Positions 33,141 through 44,384 of a stretch of 64,000 nt of DNA are shown in pieces (the first letter of the stretch is position 1; the number at the start of each line of letters is the position of its first letter). Source of the DNA: Lepidostoma basale (taxonomy: Eukaryota; Arthropoda; Insecta; Trichoptera; Lepidostomatidae); contig JAHDVF020001325.1 of the NCBI GenBank assembly GCA_022606425.2, forward strand, positions 2,046,001-2,110,000, given 5' to 3'. Both the position numbers and the translations under genes were made by a program. The notes under the pieces were generated by a model. It was not told the DNA's origin, searched no databases, and saw only the letters and a list, made by a program, of their open reading frames with translations.

Positions 33141-34226
33141 AATAAAATAAAACAAAACACATACCATAAAACCAACTTTTTTATTCATATTAAATATTTA
33201 AGCCTAGACACGGTCTGGGACATTGTCATAAAACTGATGTTATAGATGTAATCATTTTCTAAAAATTAAATTTATATTTGTTTTATTTCTATAGGCAATA
33301 GGCACAAGAGTGTTATAAAAATACAATGTTTTAAAAAAAAATATTCAAATCTGAATCCACAACAAAAAATTATGCATGATATAGGAGAAAGAATTTCCAT
33401 AAAATATTGTACAAATGAAATAATCAATAGTTATATATAATTTTGTATGAAATTAGATTAAATTTAGCATTTTTTAACATTAAACATCTACAACACAAAG
33501 ATATGGCAAACATAGAAGAAATATGACCTTAAAAATTAAAGCTTTTTGAAAAATGTGCGGAAATTTAAGAATTTATTCATTTAATTAAAATTTTGTTTTT
33601 CTTCCCATTATAATTATGTCAAAATAAAATGTTTAAGGTAATCTGATGTATTTCTTTCTCGTTCCAGGTATGTTTTACGATGAAATCAACTACAACTGAT
33701 GCTGATGTAATGCTTGTCCTACCTTTATCAAGAAGGCCAACGCTTTTAGTGAGTTTTACAAATACTTAACAATTTCATACACGTTTTTTCCCCATGCGTA
33801 CAACTCTACGTAAAAAGTATTTAATGACATCTGTCCTACGGCACCTGTACTTGGTAGAAGACGTTACGTTGTCATTTAACATTTAGACTTTACGATATTT
33901 TTTGTAGTCTTAGTAACCTAGTAAAGTTTTTACGCGAAATTGTAAAAGAGATATAACATTTTTTTAAATTTCGAATTGCCCTTTAAGTCTTATTTCTTTC
34001 TTTATATTATAATAATAATAATAATTAGGCATATTTGTATTGCACCGTTTTCGTGAGTTATGGCGAACATAGAAGAGTTTGAATTTCTTTAAGGGCGCTT
34101 AGAACATGTTATTTGGTCATGGGAGCTACATTCGACACCGGCGATCAGATATTGGTTGTTTATATTTTATGAGATATTTTGAAAAGTTGGGTTTTTAAGT
34201 TAGATTTGAAATCAGTCGGATTGTCA
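33141..34226. other. No confirmed gene; possible exon 33668-33748
   Basis: AT-rich. The segment at 33668-33748 has a polypyrimidine tract plus CAG before it, a GTGAGT donor after it and an open 27-codon phase-0 frame. The peptide (starting VCFTMKSTTT) is not recognisable. Confidence 0.3.
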
Positions 34227-34355
34227 ATGTATCTGAGGCGTTATTAGATTAAATTCGGTCTGGCATCCCCTTGCGATTGAACGAAAGGGCGACGCTGCGT
34301 CCTATAACCGCCTCGGGTATGTGGTGGGAACCCCTTTCTATGTATCTGAGGCGTT
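34227..34355. repeat. 16-bp direct repeats flanking a GC-rich 97-bp segment
   Basis: ATGTATCTGAGGCGTT at 34227-34242 and 34340-34355. The enclosed segment is GC-rich compared with its surroundings. Could be a TSD around a short insertion, or a duplication. Confidence 0.6.
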
Positions 34356-34587
34356 TAGAGAGTATATCCCAAGAGGGCGGCCCTGCCACCGCGAAATCCC
34401 CCAAATTTATAAGGGTTGCGCTTTATCTAAACTAATAATAAGGTATCATGTAAGGTCTCCTGATATTTACTATCACTTGAAAGAAATATATAAGCTGTGT
34501 AAAACATTTATGTTACCAGTGCATACGTTTTATATACTTATCTTAACACAAAGTGTTACTTATCAAGCATAATAGGTTTTGTCAATA
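34356..34587. other. No gene recognised
   Basis: Continues GC-mixed to 34410, then AT-rich; no supported feature. Confidence 0.5.
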
Positions 34588-35214
34588 TATCAAGCTATCA
34601 TTCTTTCTTTATCCATGCGCTCCATATGTCCGAACCAACGCAGCGATCCTTTCATAATTTTGTTCATAATACTTCTTCCGCTCTACATTGCTTTCTTATA
34701 TCAGCATTTGAGATTCTGTCGTATATCGCATCTCTACCGCATTTATTCTGCTCTCATCCTTCTTCTGCCAGTTCCATGATTCGCTTCCATACTAGGGTTA
34801 TTAGGGTTGTCATATACATTCCTTATTAGGGTTGGTACCAGGACTCCATTGTGAACGGTCGTTTTCGTTTTCATTGATAAATTCTTGTTTCCAATAACTA
34901 TTTTAAAGCTCCATTCACTTTGTTACTATAATTGAATGAATGGTTAAGAAAGTATCCGTTAATGATGTAAATGGAGTACGTAGTCGAGGCAGACCGAGGA
35001 AAACATGGCATGACCAAATTTATCAAATTGTAAAAGTTGATCATGTTAGAAGTCGGAAGAATCAACGTGCGTGTATGACTCGCTGTATGAATGTAGAGGA
35101 ATCTAGAGAGGTGTGCCAGGATAGAGTAGTGTGGCGGTCCATTCTCTCTGCCTTCCCCTACGGGGAAACGGCGTGATGGTTTATTATTATTATTCTTATT
35201 ATCAAACTATCATT
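34588..35214. mobile_element. Family A LINE with inverted 5' part (twin priming) and TSD
   Basis: TSD: TATCAAGCTATCATT (34588-34602) and TATCAAACTATCATT (35200-35214), 14 of 15 identical. 34603 to about 34932 is minus-strand LINE (thumb region, LVPTLI-type codons, ALRRF/HMERMDKER). From about 34933 to 35199 it is plus-strand LINE starting MVKKVSVNDVNGVRSRGRPR and ending WRSILSAFPYGETA-stop and a TTA tail. The inverted part ends in the element just where the direct part begins (DKERM|VKK). Confidence 0.92.
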
Positions 35215-35869
35215 TGCAAAATTTACCACACGTAAACATTATGTATTAACATAATTTCAAGTGATCGTTTATTGTGTTATACTCGTTTAGTAAAAAAATC
35301 GTATATGAGTGTATACGGACAAATATTGCCTAGATCTCACACAGAAAAGACAGATCAATCTTGATTAATTACTCATATTTCTTCTTCTTCGATGTTTTCT
35401 ATAAGCAAACTTTTTTTACGATACGTGTCCACTAATAATGTAAACTAATTGCCTGATTAGTAAATAATAAATGGCAAATACGTCGATATTGATGAGAATA
35501 TTCAAGTTTATTGTATTTTAATATCTAATTTAATTTCCTTTTATATATAACAATTATAACTTGAATGTTGATGAGTAATAAAAATGTATTGTACTTATTT
35601 TTACGCACATCTAATATGAATGTAAATGCGCAATCTATTAATTTTAGGTTTAATTCATTAATATCATACCCAAACACATGGTTTTTAACGGCAACGCGTA
35701 GGCGTACTTTTATACCAATATGTTACTAATTAGTACAACTTTAGCGTAGAATATATTACCAATTTAGAATCGTCTTTATATATTAATAGTTTTGTCGTAA
35801 AATCTTTCCTACTTAGTCGATATCTTAGTTGAGATATGATTTTAACATCCTGTAATAAATTAACCTAAT
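35215..35869. other. No gene recognised
   Basis: AT-rich; no feature. Confidence 0.5.
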
Positions 35870-36405
35870 TCTAATGAATACGAATGAAAACGTCTGTTTT
35901 GTAGAAGTTTTATTATATTTTATGGGAATGACATGTTTCGCCTTACAAAGATTCTATCAAATGTCGCTATACTAAGGCATTTCAATGAGTAAGGCGAAAA
36001 TGTCATTGCCATAAAATATAATTATCTCCTAACATGCAGCACCAACCTGCATCTGGTGAGGCTGGTGGGGAGAGCAATTAAACATGATCGCCTGGGTGAT
36101 CGACGATTTTCAAATTAGTGAGGGTACGTTCAGAAGACAAATACTCTTTGACTATAGAGAGTATCTTGTATTCCTTAAGTGGAACCATCTCTCATGCGTT
36201 CCTGGTATATACTCGTATTATATTTTACCTGTTCTGAATAGATACATCAAACTATAATTTTTTTGTTGTAATATCTTTTGAGAAAATTAACTGATTTCAT
36301 TTCATTTCATTTGATCTATTTTCTAGAAAATATACGTTTTTATTCGTATTATTTATTTAATATTGAGTTTTACATTATGTTCAAGAAACAATAAATAACA
36401 TAATT
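35870..36405. repeat. CGTCTG foldback copy, split by family K
   Basis: Left arm ATACGAATGAAAACGTCTG to GACATGTTTCGCC (35878-35943), right arm AAGGCGAAAATGTCATTGCC to AAAATATAAT (35992-36023), then a family K insertion. The right arm resumes at TTTTCTAGAAAATATACG (36321) and ends TTCAAGAAACAATAAATAA. Confidence 0.8.
36024..36308 (+). mobile_element. Family K LINE tail inserted in foldback
   Basis: Reads ACCAACCTGCATCTGGTGAG, GGTACGTTCAGAAGACAAAT, GAACCATCTCTCATGCGTTC and a 3' tail of ATTTC repeats (36294-36308). It interrupts the foldback right arm. Confidence 0.75.
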
Positions 36406-36414
36406 CTAATAATT

Positions 36415-36530
36415 GCGTAGATTTTCACGGTTGGCAGCAATACGTTTTGTGTGATTTTGGGTAACAACGTGTGATTTCTCCTTCTCAACCGACGTTTCGG
36501 AGATCGATGCAGTCTTCAGGGTAAACCTAA
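36415..36530 (-). repeat. Dispersed repeat with GAAACGTCGG hairpin
   Basis: Minus-strand copy: complement of CAACCGACGTTTCGGAGATC and GCAGTCTTCAGGG. A single-base change weakens the inner stem. Confidence 0.65.
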
Positions 36531-37439
36531 TTATATTCACATAATAATTATAAAAAACATATTTTCTATATTAAAATAGTCCTAAGATTTTCGTGCTTTG
36601 GAGAAATTTCAACAAATTCTGACATCTTCAGCTCTTTTGGCTAAATAGTCAACAACTATTTTAAAGACAGATACTTCATAAAGATTTTTTATTTGGAAGA
36701 ATCCATCTTATTTGAATACATACTTTTACGAGTGAAATGGAATATTTTCAAAACGTCAATAAAAATATTTTAGTGTATCCGTTATGTTATGAAATGAATA
36801 AATTAATAATGGCATGCATATTAAATAATTTAACTGACATACCTATTGAGATTTAATGTTTCTGTAATACGCCGATATAATTTTAACGTGTTCAATTAAA
36901 CACTTCATTACCCATTCAAGTTTTCAGGTACCGGTAAACGATAAAATGGAAACAACAAAAGGCCCGTGTCGAGCTGAAGGTCTGCCCTAAATATTTGCAG
37001 CTCATAATAACATGAGCTGATAGTGTAGTTAGTCTTGCACACTGCCGCCATCTTAGAGAAAGTAGTCGAACTAGATAAGTACTCATTATAATAAGCTGAT
37101 AGAAGTTGTTACTTTACTAATTTAAGTTGCATTTTAGGTTTTCAAATATTTTATAGTCATATAAATTATTTATGTTAGTACCTTCTTTTATTTTTGCCAA
37201 GTCCACGTTTCAGTCTATGATCGGTTCAAGATCACCATTGTGCGCTGCCATTATTCTTTGTTTATGTAAAGTTAGATATACAGGCTATTCAAGTTTAGGA
37301 AGAATTGGTTGAAAAATAGAACTTCACTCGAACAACGTTTTAATACCGATTAAATAACTTAAAAACGCACTAGATTAAAAAAAATTGTTGTCATATGAAA
37401 TTTCATGGTAGAAGTTCTTTGTAAATAATGAAAATAAAA
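36531..37439. other. No gene recognised
   Basis: AT-rich; no feature. Confidence 0.5.
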
Positions 37440-37692
37440 AACAATATACATAAAATCTTATTAAAATATTTATTGTTTCTTGAACAATGATGTAAAACTC
37501 CATATTAAAAACTTAATACGAATTAAAACATCAGTTTTCTAAAAGTTTTATTATATTTTATGGGAGTGACATGTTTCGCCTTTCTAAGGCATTATTAAAT
37601 GTGATAATGCCTTAGAAGGGCGAAACATGTCATTCCCATAAAATATACTAAAACTGCTAGAAAACTGTAGTTTTCATTCGTATTACTTATTA
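37440..37692. repeat. CGTCTG foldback family, near-complete copy
   Basis: Left arm from TTATTGTTTCTTGAACAATG (37470) through AGTTTTATTATATTTTATGG to GACATGTTTCGCCTTTCTAA; the mirrored right arm ends TTTTCATTCGTATTACTTAT. Arms meet at GCATTATTAAATGTGATAATGC. The right arm reads TGATAATGCCTTAGAAGG, then GCGAAACATGTCATTCCC. Non-coding; family copies at 21655, 35870, 45955, 57580 and 59640 plus half copies. Confidence 0.85.
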
Positions 37693-37694
37693 AA

Positions 37695-37837
37695 ATGTAT
37701 ATCGTATTTAGTTAAAATCCGCTGATGTTAGTTTTCGGTTTCGGCAGCTCGCTGCCATTTTCTCTCAGAAGATGGCAGCGAGCTGCCGAAACTGGTCGAA
37801 GACAAAAACATCAGTGGATTTTAACTAAATATAAATT
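37695..37837. repeat. Palindromic foldback 2
   Basis: Arms AGTTAAAATCCGCTGATGTT/ACATCAGTGGATTTTAACT with an inner stem GGCAGCTCGCTGCC/GGCAGCGAGCTGCC. Right arm: CAGAAGATGGCAGCGAGC, then TGCCGAAACTGGTCGAAGAC. A half copy is at 14025-14105. Confidence 0.85.
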
Positions 37838-37939
37838 TTAATAAGTTATCTTTTATTTTCATTATTTATAACTAGATTTCACTTTTTATTTATTTAAATT
37901 TTCAATGGCTTTCGTAATTAGAATAATATTTTAAAACTT

Positions 37940-38270
37940 ACTTCTTCGTCTTCTTCTTCTCGGCCTTCTTGCCTCCACTGCTGGATATAGGCCTCTTTCA
38001 TTTTCCTCCACTCGTGCCTGTCTTGTCCCTTCAGCATCCAGGTCGTTTCAGCTATTCGGCTGAAAACTTACATTTATCATATTTATTCGTCATCGTGTTT
38101 CCATCCACTGCTGGACGTAAGACTCTCTACCCCCACGCCATCCCTCTCGGTCTCTCTCCAGAGTTCTACAGGCCCTTCCCGCTGTTCGCACAATATCTTC
38201 GCTCCACCCGGTAGGCTGTCTCCCGACACTTCTTCGGCCCAGCCTTGACCTCTATTCAGTATCATAGACA
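37940..38270 (-). mobile_element. Two family E-like LINE ends
   Basis: 37960-38040 minus strand reads MLKGQDRHEWRKMKEAYIQQW-type codons; 38095-38270 reads LERDREGWRGGRESYVQQW-type codons. Both end in the VQQW terminus and are 5'-truncated; they are adjacent, each with its own terminus. Confidence 0.65.
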
Positions 38271-38379
38271 GTAGCATATTTACATCGTAACTATTATAGA
38301 AATATATTTTTTAATCGACTATCATTGAAGCTACGGTCGCAGATATCTTAAATTTAATTTCACCAATTTTATAAAAAGC

Positions 38380-38425
38380 TTTCTGCGTGCTCATTCAGGG
38401 AAACAGCGTGATGACTCAGTCAGTT
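38380..38425 (+). mobile_element. Minimal family A 3' end
   Basis: AGGGAAACAGCGTGATGACT at 38397 matches the last bases of family A, plus strand. Possibly a very short insertion. Confidence 0.4.
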
Positions 38426-38763
38426 ATATTATAATATTTAATGATTTATAGAAAAATATAATAACAGCTTGCTGCAAATATCTAAATATATAGTATACTG
38501 TATGTACTGCGGTTTAGATTAAAATGTTAATTGCCAGTTAAATCGTATAAAGCATGAAAGTGTGCGATTTTACGATGTATTCGCAGCTTTATTGAAGCTA
38601 CTTGCGTCATAAAACTTGTATTCGTGAATGTCACCACATATTGATATCGTATTTGGTTATTTAATTAAATGATACAAGGCTAAGTTTAGTAATTAAAAAA
38701 TATCATAAATATTTTTTAATATGTTGGTGAAATTTTCTAATTTAAAACACTTTGTATTTATTT
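38426..38763. other. No gene recognised
   Basis: AT-rich; no feature. Confidence 0.5.
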
Positions 38764-38895
38764 ACAAGGATTAATTGTATCTCAATAGAGACGAATATGT
38801 AAATTGTTTTTCTGGAAACCGAATATGGTGGCCGAGGCGTTTACAGGACTTATGACCTGTCATTGGTTGGGTTAAGCGATCACTTTATGTTAATT
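38764..38895 (+). repeat. Unknown dispersed repeat, copy 1
   Basis: Matches 52905-53046 in opposite orientation: ATTAATTGTATCTCAATAGA, ATATGGTGGCCGAGGCG, GACCTGTCATTGGTTGGGTT and GCGATC. TGGCCGAGGCG resembles a polymerase III A box; no clear B box. Confidence 0.7.
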
Positions 38896-38924
38896 GTGTT
38901 AACTGTATTAAGCAGTTGTTTTTC

Positions 38925-38970
38925 CTTTGCAAGGCGAAACATGTCACTCACATAAAATATAACAAAACTT
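38925..38970 (+). repeat. CGTCTG foldback family, right-arm fragment
   Basis: GCAAGGCGAAACATGTCACT and ATAAAATATAACAAAACTT match the right arm. Confidence 0.6.
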
Positions 38971-40084
38971 AAAAATCATTATTAAACCATTCTATAATAT
39001 CGTTCCATAGATGTCAATCAAATTCATCTTCGGTGATTTTATAATTAAAGGCTGGTTATTATAAAGGTACCCAGTGGTTTAAACCTAAAATAAAGAAAAA
39101 TAGAAAAAAAAACTGTTTACTCTTACTTATGTCATGTACCACGGGTGACATCTTTAGGGTGACGTTTGAACTATGCAATGTGATTCAATCATTTTGCACC
39201 TTTGCACAGATATTGGCCTTTATGTTTAACACCAATTATAATTGGCATCTTTGTAATGTTCAGCTCTCGTTTAGACATATTATTGTACCCACTTTTGAAA
39301 GAATATTGTCGATGCTTAAAACATAGGTAGCAGCGGTTGGTACTTCATTCTTCGGCCTCCTAAATATTTATACAAACACTTTTTTAGGTGTTTTGTATAT
39401 CTGTCATCTTAGATATTCCGCTTCTATAGAGATCGTATTTGTATTCCTCAACGTAAATAACCGCTGCGTGGTCCTACTTTCTCACGCTTCTCATCTCCGT
39501 GGAACGATCAAAGAAGAAAAAAATAATCTAAACAATTATTACGATTTCTTTTTTCAGCAAAGCACTTCATTTGAAATCTGTTTATCATAAATACAACGCT
39601 TTATCGGAGCGTGAAATATTTTATTCGTCTGTATTGAAATTCCTTTGCGTCTATGAGCTTGTATATTTCGTAATGACGTATAAAATTTGCGCTTGCGCTA
39701 ATAATATTGAAATATATTTAATTGGAGTTATTTATTTGCCTTTTTTATTGCCACAGAATGCAAATAAATAAAAATATCGCCTTTGGTTCATTATGTTTAT
39801 GATTATTTTTTTTTTGCAACCCTTTCAACTTTCGTTTACTGTTACTTGGACAATTGTATATACAAGTAAACATTTTAAAATACGAGTACTTATAGCTTTT
39901 GGATTGACCTACTTGACACAGAAAATGTTTCTTTGCCAAATATGCAATACATACTTACTTACTATACAATGAATATGACTTTCATCTATTGCCTACCGGT
40001 TTCGGTACAACTTTGTATGATGATGAAGTGAAGTCAAGTCAAGATGGAGTTAAGTATTGATGTACAGACCACAAGGTGAATCAA
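38971..40084. other. No gene recognised
   Basis: AT-rich with several short open frames (39129-39771) of no recognisable content. Confidence 0.45.
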
Positions 40085-41103
40085 ATACAAAATAACTAAC
40101 CAGCACACCGTGTCCCCGAAGGGGGTAGGCAGAAATAATGGTTCTAACACTGTTCTTTCCTGACTTACTTTCACGTTTCGTTTACATTCATTCATCATGT
40201 TATACACGCACGTCGATTTCTCCGACTCTTCACTTGGCGACATGTTATATTTGATTGAATTGATCGTACTACTTTTTCCTCAGTTAAACTATATTTCTTG
40301 TACCGTTTACATCGTTAACACATACTTTCTTTACCATAATTCATTTATTCTGTCTTTCCATCTGACCAATATATCTTAATGACCCTTTTATTATTTCGTT
40401 CATAATCCTTTCATTCTTACTGCATTAACTACTTACATTTGCAATATGTACAGATTTATGACACTTTCGTCTAAGAGATCCCATTTCTAGTGCATTTGTC
40501 TCTCTCTCTCTCTGGTTTCAATCCTGGGATTGGTTTGCAGCAATTTACTCCATTCATCACATCTTGTTTTCCATTCTTCCCTGTCTTGTGTGGCTCTTTT
40601 GAAATCTGCATATGATGAGCAGCGCACGTCCACCAACAGGTCCTCCAGGTACTCTCGGCGTGGGCGTCCCCTAGAGTTTGTCCCCTCGGTCATACCCTCC
40701 ATTATGGCATGCAAGAGGCCTTCTTATCGTATTATATGGCCGATCCATCTTGCACGCCTTTCGGACAAGGTCTTGAGCAGGTGCCTTTCTCCTTCAATTC
40801 TTTGGAGAACCTCCTCATTTGTAATGTGGTCTCTCCAGGAAATTCCTAATAGTCTTCTATAGGACCAAATATCAAAAGCCTATTGCCACTGCTGAATTTA
40901 TTCTACTTTAATAATTTTATTGCCAGTTTCATGCTTCACTTTCATACATAACGGTCGATACAACACTAGAGTGCATTGCCATCTACAATGTGTTTTTTTA
41001 ATAGACTTTTGTTTTCGATAACAACTTTAATTACACAATTCACTTTGTTACCTGTTCCAACCCTTCTTTCAATATCCCTCTCCAGTCGCTCAACCTTTGT
41101 AAA
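40085..41103 (-). mobile_element. Family A LINE end, interrupted by family D
   Basis: 40096-40496 is the family A 3' end (CACACCGTGTCCCCGAAGG, decayed WHDQINQ codons near 40250). After the family D segment it resumes at about 40885 (TTTATTCTACTTTAATAAT) through the thumb region near 41050-41100 (VGTGNKV- and RLERDIERRVGT-type codons). Confidence 0.8.
40497..40882 (-). mobile_element. Family D LINE C-terminal end inserted in family A
   Basis: TC/GA microsatellite tail (40499-40513). The minus strand reads MEGMTEGTNSRGRPRREYLE, DLLVDVRCSSYADFKRATQD and REEWKTRCDEWSKLLQTNP-stop. Upstream codons give RRLLGISWRDHITNEEVLQR and KVLERRLAR-type text. The similar bases near both junctions (TGCATTT at 40491, TGAATTT at 40881) may be the TSD. 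Confidence 0.85.
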
Positions 41104-42099
41104 TATACTATAAAAATAATGAATAATTTTTTTTTTTAAATGATTATGAATATTTGTAATACTTTTTCTTTTGATGTCAGATTTAACCTATCAGCGAGTG
41201 TAACATTAACAATGTGAGTGTGTTAAATTCCATCACATATACGAGTACGTACCGGCCAGGAAATTTGTATTTGGGTTAAGTTGAGAAACATTTTTGATTG
41301 ATACGCCTGCAATGCGATCTTCGGGGCAAGACTTTGATCAGCCGTATGCTTTACGGGTTTGATTTCATAAAATTATCTCTACATAAAGCATTAGATTCAC
41401 GATTAGAAAAAATGTGCCCCAAAAAATGGCCATTCTGTCGGCAGCCTTAAAAGTCTCGTTATATAAACAACATTTTCGCTTTCTAGCAATCATTCGTCGT
41501 CTATAAATCACAGGAACTAGTTTATAAATATAAAATCATGTCCCTCGTTCGCGTATTAAGCATTCCGGTCATTAGAGTGGTGTGTAAGCCACGGGCGAAC
41601 AATCAAATTTTTGTGATGGTCTCCAACCACGACCCTATTTGGCCCAAACAGGGTCGTTAGCGTGATTTTCAGACACCGTTATCATGTAGAATTTTATTAT
41701 TATTAACTATCTGTACCCGGCCACGCGTTGCTATGGCTCAGTCTAGTTAAACTGAAAACAATGAAAAGAGCACACATTTATAATACGTTAAATTTCGCAA
41801 TACTTGTATTCATTAATTCTAACTCTGACGTACAAAACAAAAATTCTTCACCTTCACCGAAGTAATTTTAACCGTTTAAATACCGTGATATTTTAAGCTT
41901 GGGAACACTCACATACCGCATGTTTTTAATTATTTTAAAAAAATCGGGCTAATGGATTTTATGCATTAGGTATGTTTAAAGTTTACCTATAAAATGATAT
42001 GTCAAACTGCATTATCGAAATTTCGTATATTCGATTTTTTTTTCAGGGTTGTCACAAGCATAAGTAAATATTATTTTTACATTTTCATAAAAAAAATAT
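41104..42099. other. No gene; small repeats
   Basis: 41205-41240 contains ATTAACAATGTGAGTGTG and TTAAATTCCATCAC, words shared with the hairpin repeats. 41700-41760 (TGTACCCGGCCACGCGTTGC) looks like a terminal region of another retroelement. No coding support. Confidence 0.4.
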
Positions 42100-42445
42100 T
42101 TATTGAAAACAAACATTAAAAAATCAAAGTATGTATGTTGTATCAGTTCTTGTCTATTATCACTTAAAATTAATTTCTTTCAAGTGATCCTTTTGATCCT
42201 TTATATCAATCTCACCATAAGTGGTAATCCTAGTGCTCGACTTCTACGAAAATCCCCTTTTCAATAAAATCGACCAACGTCAGAAGGTTCAATATTCTTG
42301 CAAAGATAGTGTATAGATGTCGCTAGCCACAATTTTTTTTTTTTTAATTCCTACTGGAATCATTTTTAATGCAAAGTGGCCTTACGGTATTGATGGTGCG
42401 CCTACGTAGCGGCCACCAGTGGCCTTACGGTATTGAAGTGGTTAA
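42100..42445 (-). mobile_element. TTAA-flanked piggyBac-like element, copy 2
   Basis: Opposite-orientation match to 15755-16082. It ends with two complementary words AGTGGCCTTACGGTATTGA (42375 and 42418) and TTAA (42442-42445), immediately followed by a family A LINE. The body includes GACGTTGGTCGATT- and GGTAATCCTAGTGCTCGACT-type words shared with copy 1. The distal end was not delimited. Confidence 0.65.
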
Positions 42446-42855
42446 TGAACAGTGAAAATACCTAAGACGTGTGTGTGTGGTTCAACGATGTACGACAGAA
42501 TTTCAAATTCTGATGTCAGGCAGCAATGTAGAACGGATGAAAGTATCATGAAGTTATGAAGGGATCACTGCGTTGTTTTGGCCACATAAAACGAATGGAT
42601 GAATAAAGGATGGTTAAGAAAGTATACGTTAACGATGTGAATGGAGAACGGAGTCGAGGAAGACCGAGAAAAACTTGGCATGGCCAAATTAATCTAATTT
42701 TAAAGGTCGGCAATGTTAGAAGTCGAATCGACGTGCGTGTATAACTCGCTGTATGAATGTAGAGGTTGCTAGAGAATCAGAATATAGTAGTGTGGCGGTC
42801 CATTCTCTATGCCTACCCTTGCGGGGAAACGGTGTGATGGTTTTGTTGTATAAAT
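42446..42855 (+). mobile_element. Family A LINE 3' end
   Basis: Plus strand: MYDRISNSDV, GSLRCFGHIKRMDE, MVKKVYVNDVNGERSRGRPR and KTWHGQINLILK codons with frameshifts, then TGCGGGGAAACGGTGTGATG. Confidence 0.85.
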
Positions 42856-43265
42856 ATTTGTTTTTATATCACAATATATTGAAGCGTCCGTATTTACCAC
42901 ACTCTCCTCTATCTATTAAAATATATTTAAAACAATATATTTAATTATTTTAATATACAATTTTTAAATAACGATATTTCCGCCTCTCTCTAAGTGCAAG
43001 TTATAAATAAAATTCATCACATTATTTTTCATTGTCTATATTAGAGTAAGATTGAATTAATTTGCATTAATTTCAATAAAAAACAGTAATTATGTTTCCA
43101 TTTCAAACTCTTGCTAAATTGAGGAAGTGTAAAAAAGCGTAATGATTATTATCGAAAATCGTGTAGCTTCTTCAAGTAGTCGCCTAATTATGAAAACTGC
43201 AAAAACTTGCAAAGACGATTTTAATGGTAATTTATGTTAATTTAATTTTTTTAAACTCGCGTATT
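42856..43265. other. No gene recognised
   Basis: AT-rich; no feature. Confidence 0.5.
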
Positions 43266-43862
43266 GAAACGGCAACAAAAAATTATCAATGAAAGCAAGG
43301 ATGGCCGTTCACAATGGAGTTTTATTACCAGCCCTGATGTATGGAAGTGAAACATGGAATTGGCAGAATAATAATAAGAATATAATAAATGCGGTAGAGA
43401 TGAGATCACTAAGTCGTACGTGTGATAAAAATATGTTAGGCAGAATAATTTCAAATGCTGATATAAGGAAGGAATGTAGATCTGAAGAAAGAATTATTAA
43501 CAAAATAATGAAGGGATCACTGCTTTGGGATTCTGGTGGGATCCATCCTCTGCACGTGCGCATTCCAGTATCTTCTGCGTTGTCTGTCCCATCTCACGAT
43601 ATCCTCCACCTTGCAAATCTCGCGGATAGCCGTGTTCCTCACCCTATCTCGAATAGTCCTTCCTGTTATCATCCTCAGCGTCCTCATCTCTGCCACCCGT
43701 ACTTTAGCCCTTCGTTCTTGTGGTATCCGCTCTGGTCTCAATTCTATAAGTCAGTATAGGCCTTACGCAGGTTTAATTTAATAATAATTTAATTATAATA
43801 ATTCAAATTATTCTCTTTGCCTATCGTTTCGGGGAAACGGCGTAATGGTTTGTTATTGTCGG
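43266..43862 (+). mobile_element. Family A LINE interrupted by antisense family B
   Basis: 43283-43526 reads SMKARMAVHNGVLLPALMYG, SETWNWQNNN, NAVEMRSLSRTC and RIINKIMKGSLL. It stops at the family B copy. The final 60 bp (TTTCGGGGAAACGGCGTAAT, 43823) reappear after it. About 300 bp of family A between GSLL and the terminus are missing. Confidence 0.8.
43527..43745 (-). mobile_element. Family B LINE fragment in antisense
   Basis: Minus strand reads RAKVRVAEMRTLRMITGRTI, RDRVRNTAIREICKVEDIVR and WDRQRRRYWNAHVQRMDPTR. It lacks the GRPPKRW end, so its 3' end was lost. Confidence 0.85.
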
Positions 43863-44384
43863 ATTGAAACGTTCAAAATTGCGTATCATCCAACAGAAAT
43901 GCATATGGGTAACATTACAGAAAGGAGGATTACTCTGTGGAACAATACTCGAACAAGTATTACTAAATCAATCGGTATCTAGCAATTTGTCCAGGACAAT
44001 AGCCACTGTCCGTGTCCGGGCACATTCAATGGGCAGCCGTTTGATAAATGCTTCGCGTTTTCTGCTGATCGTATCAAATCTATTATATCTTTTATATGTA
44101 TTAAGTGCTCTGGCCACATAGACATGTTACATATTACGTTTATCAACCGTGTACGAGTATGCATTATTACAATATTACATTACAAAGATTGCTATCATCC
44201 TATTCGAAACAATTTCAAATTCATAATGGTGCACTATATTGCAAGAATTGCGTATCTTATTGAGTATAAATTATGAATATGTACCTATATCAAATCAAAA
44301 AGTTAAGTTATTAAACATAATTTATTCGCCATATCGTCTATATTCACCATTACTTTGTGTCCATATTGAACAATAATTAATCTT
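43863..44384. other. No gene recognised
   Basis: Mixed composition to 44120, then AT-rich. No recognised domain in the 85-codon frame at 43864. Confidence 0.45.
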
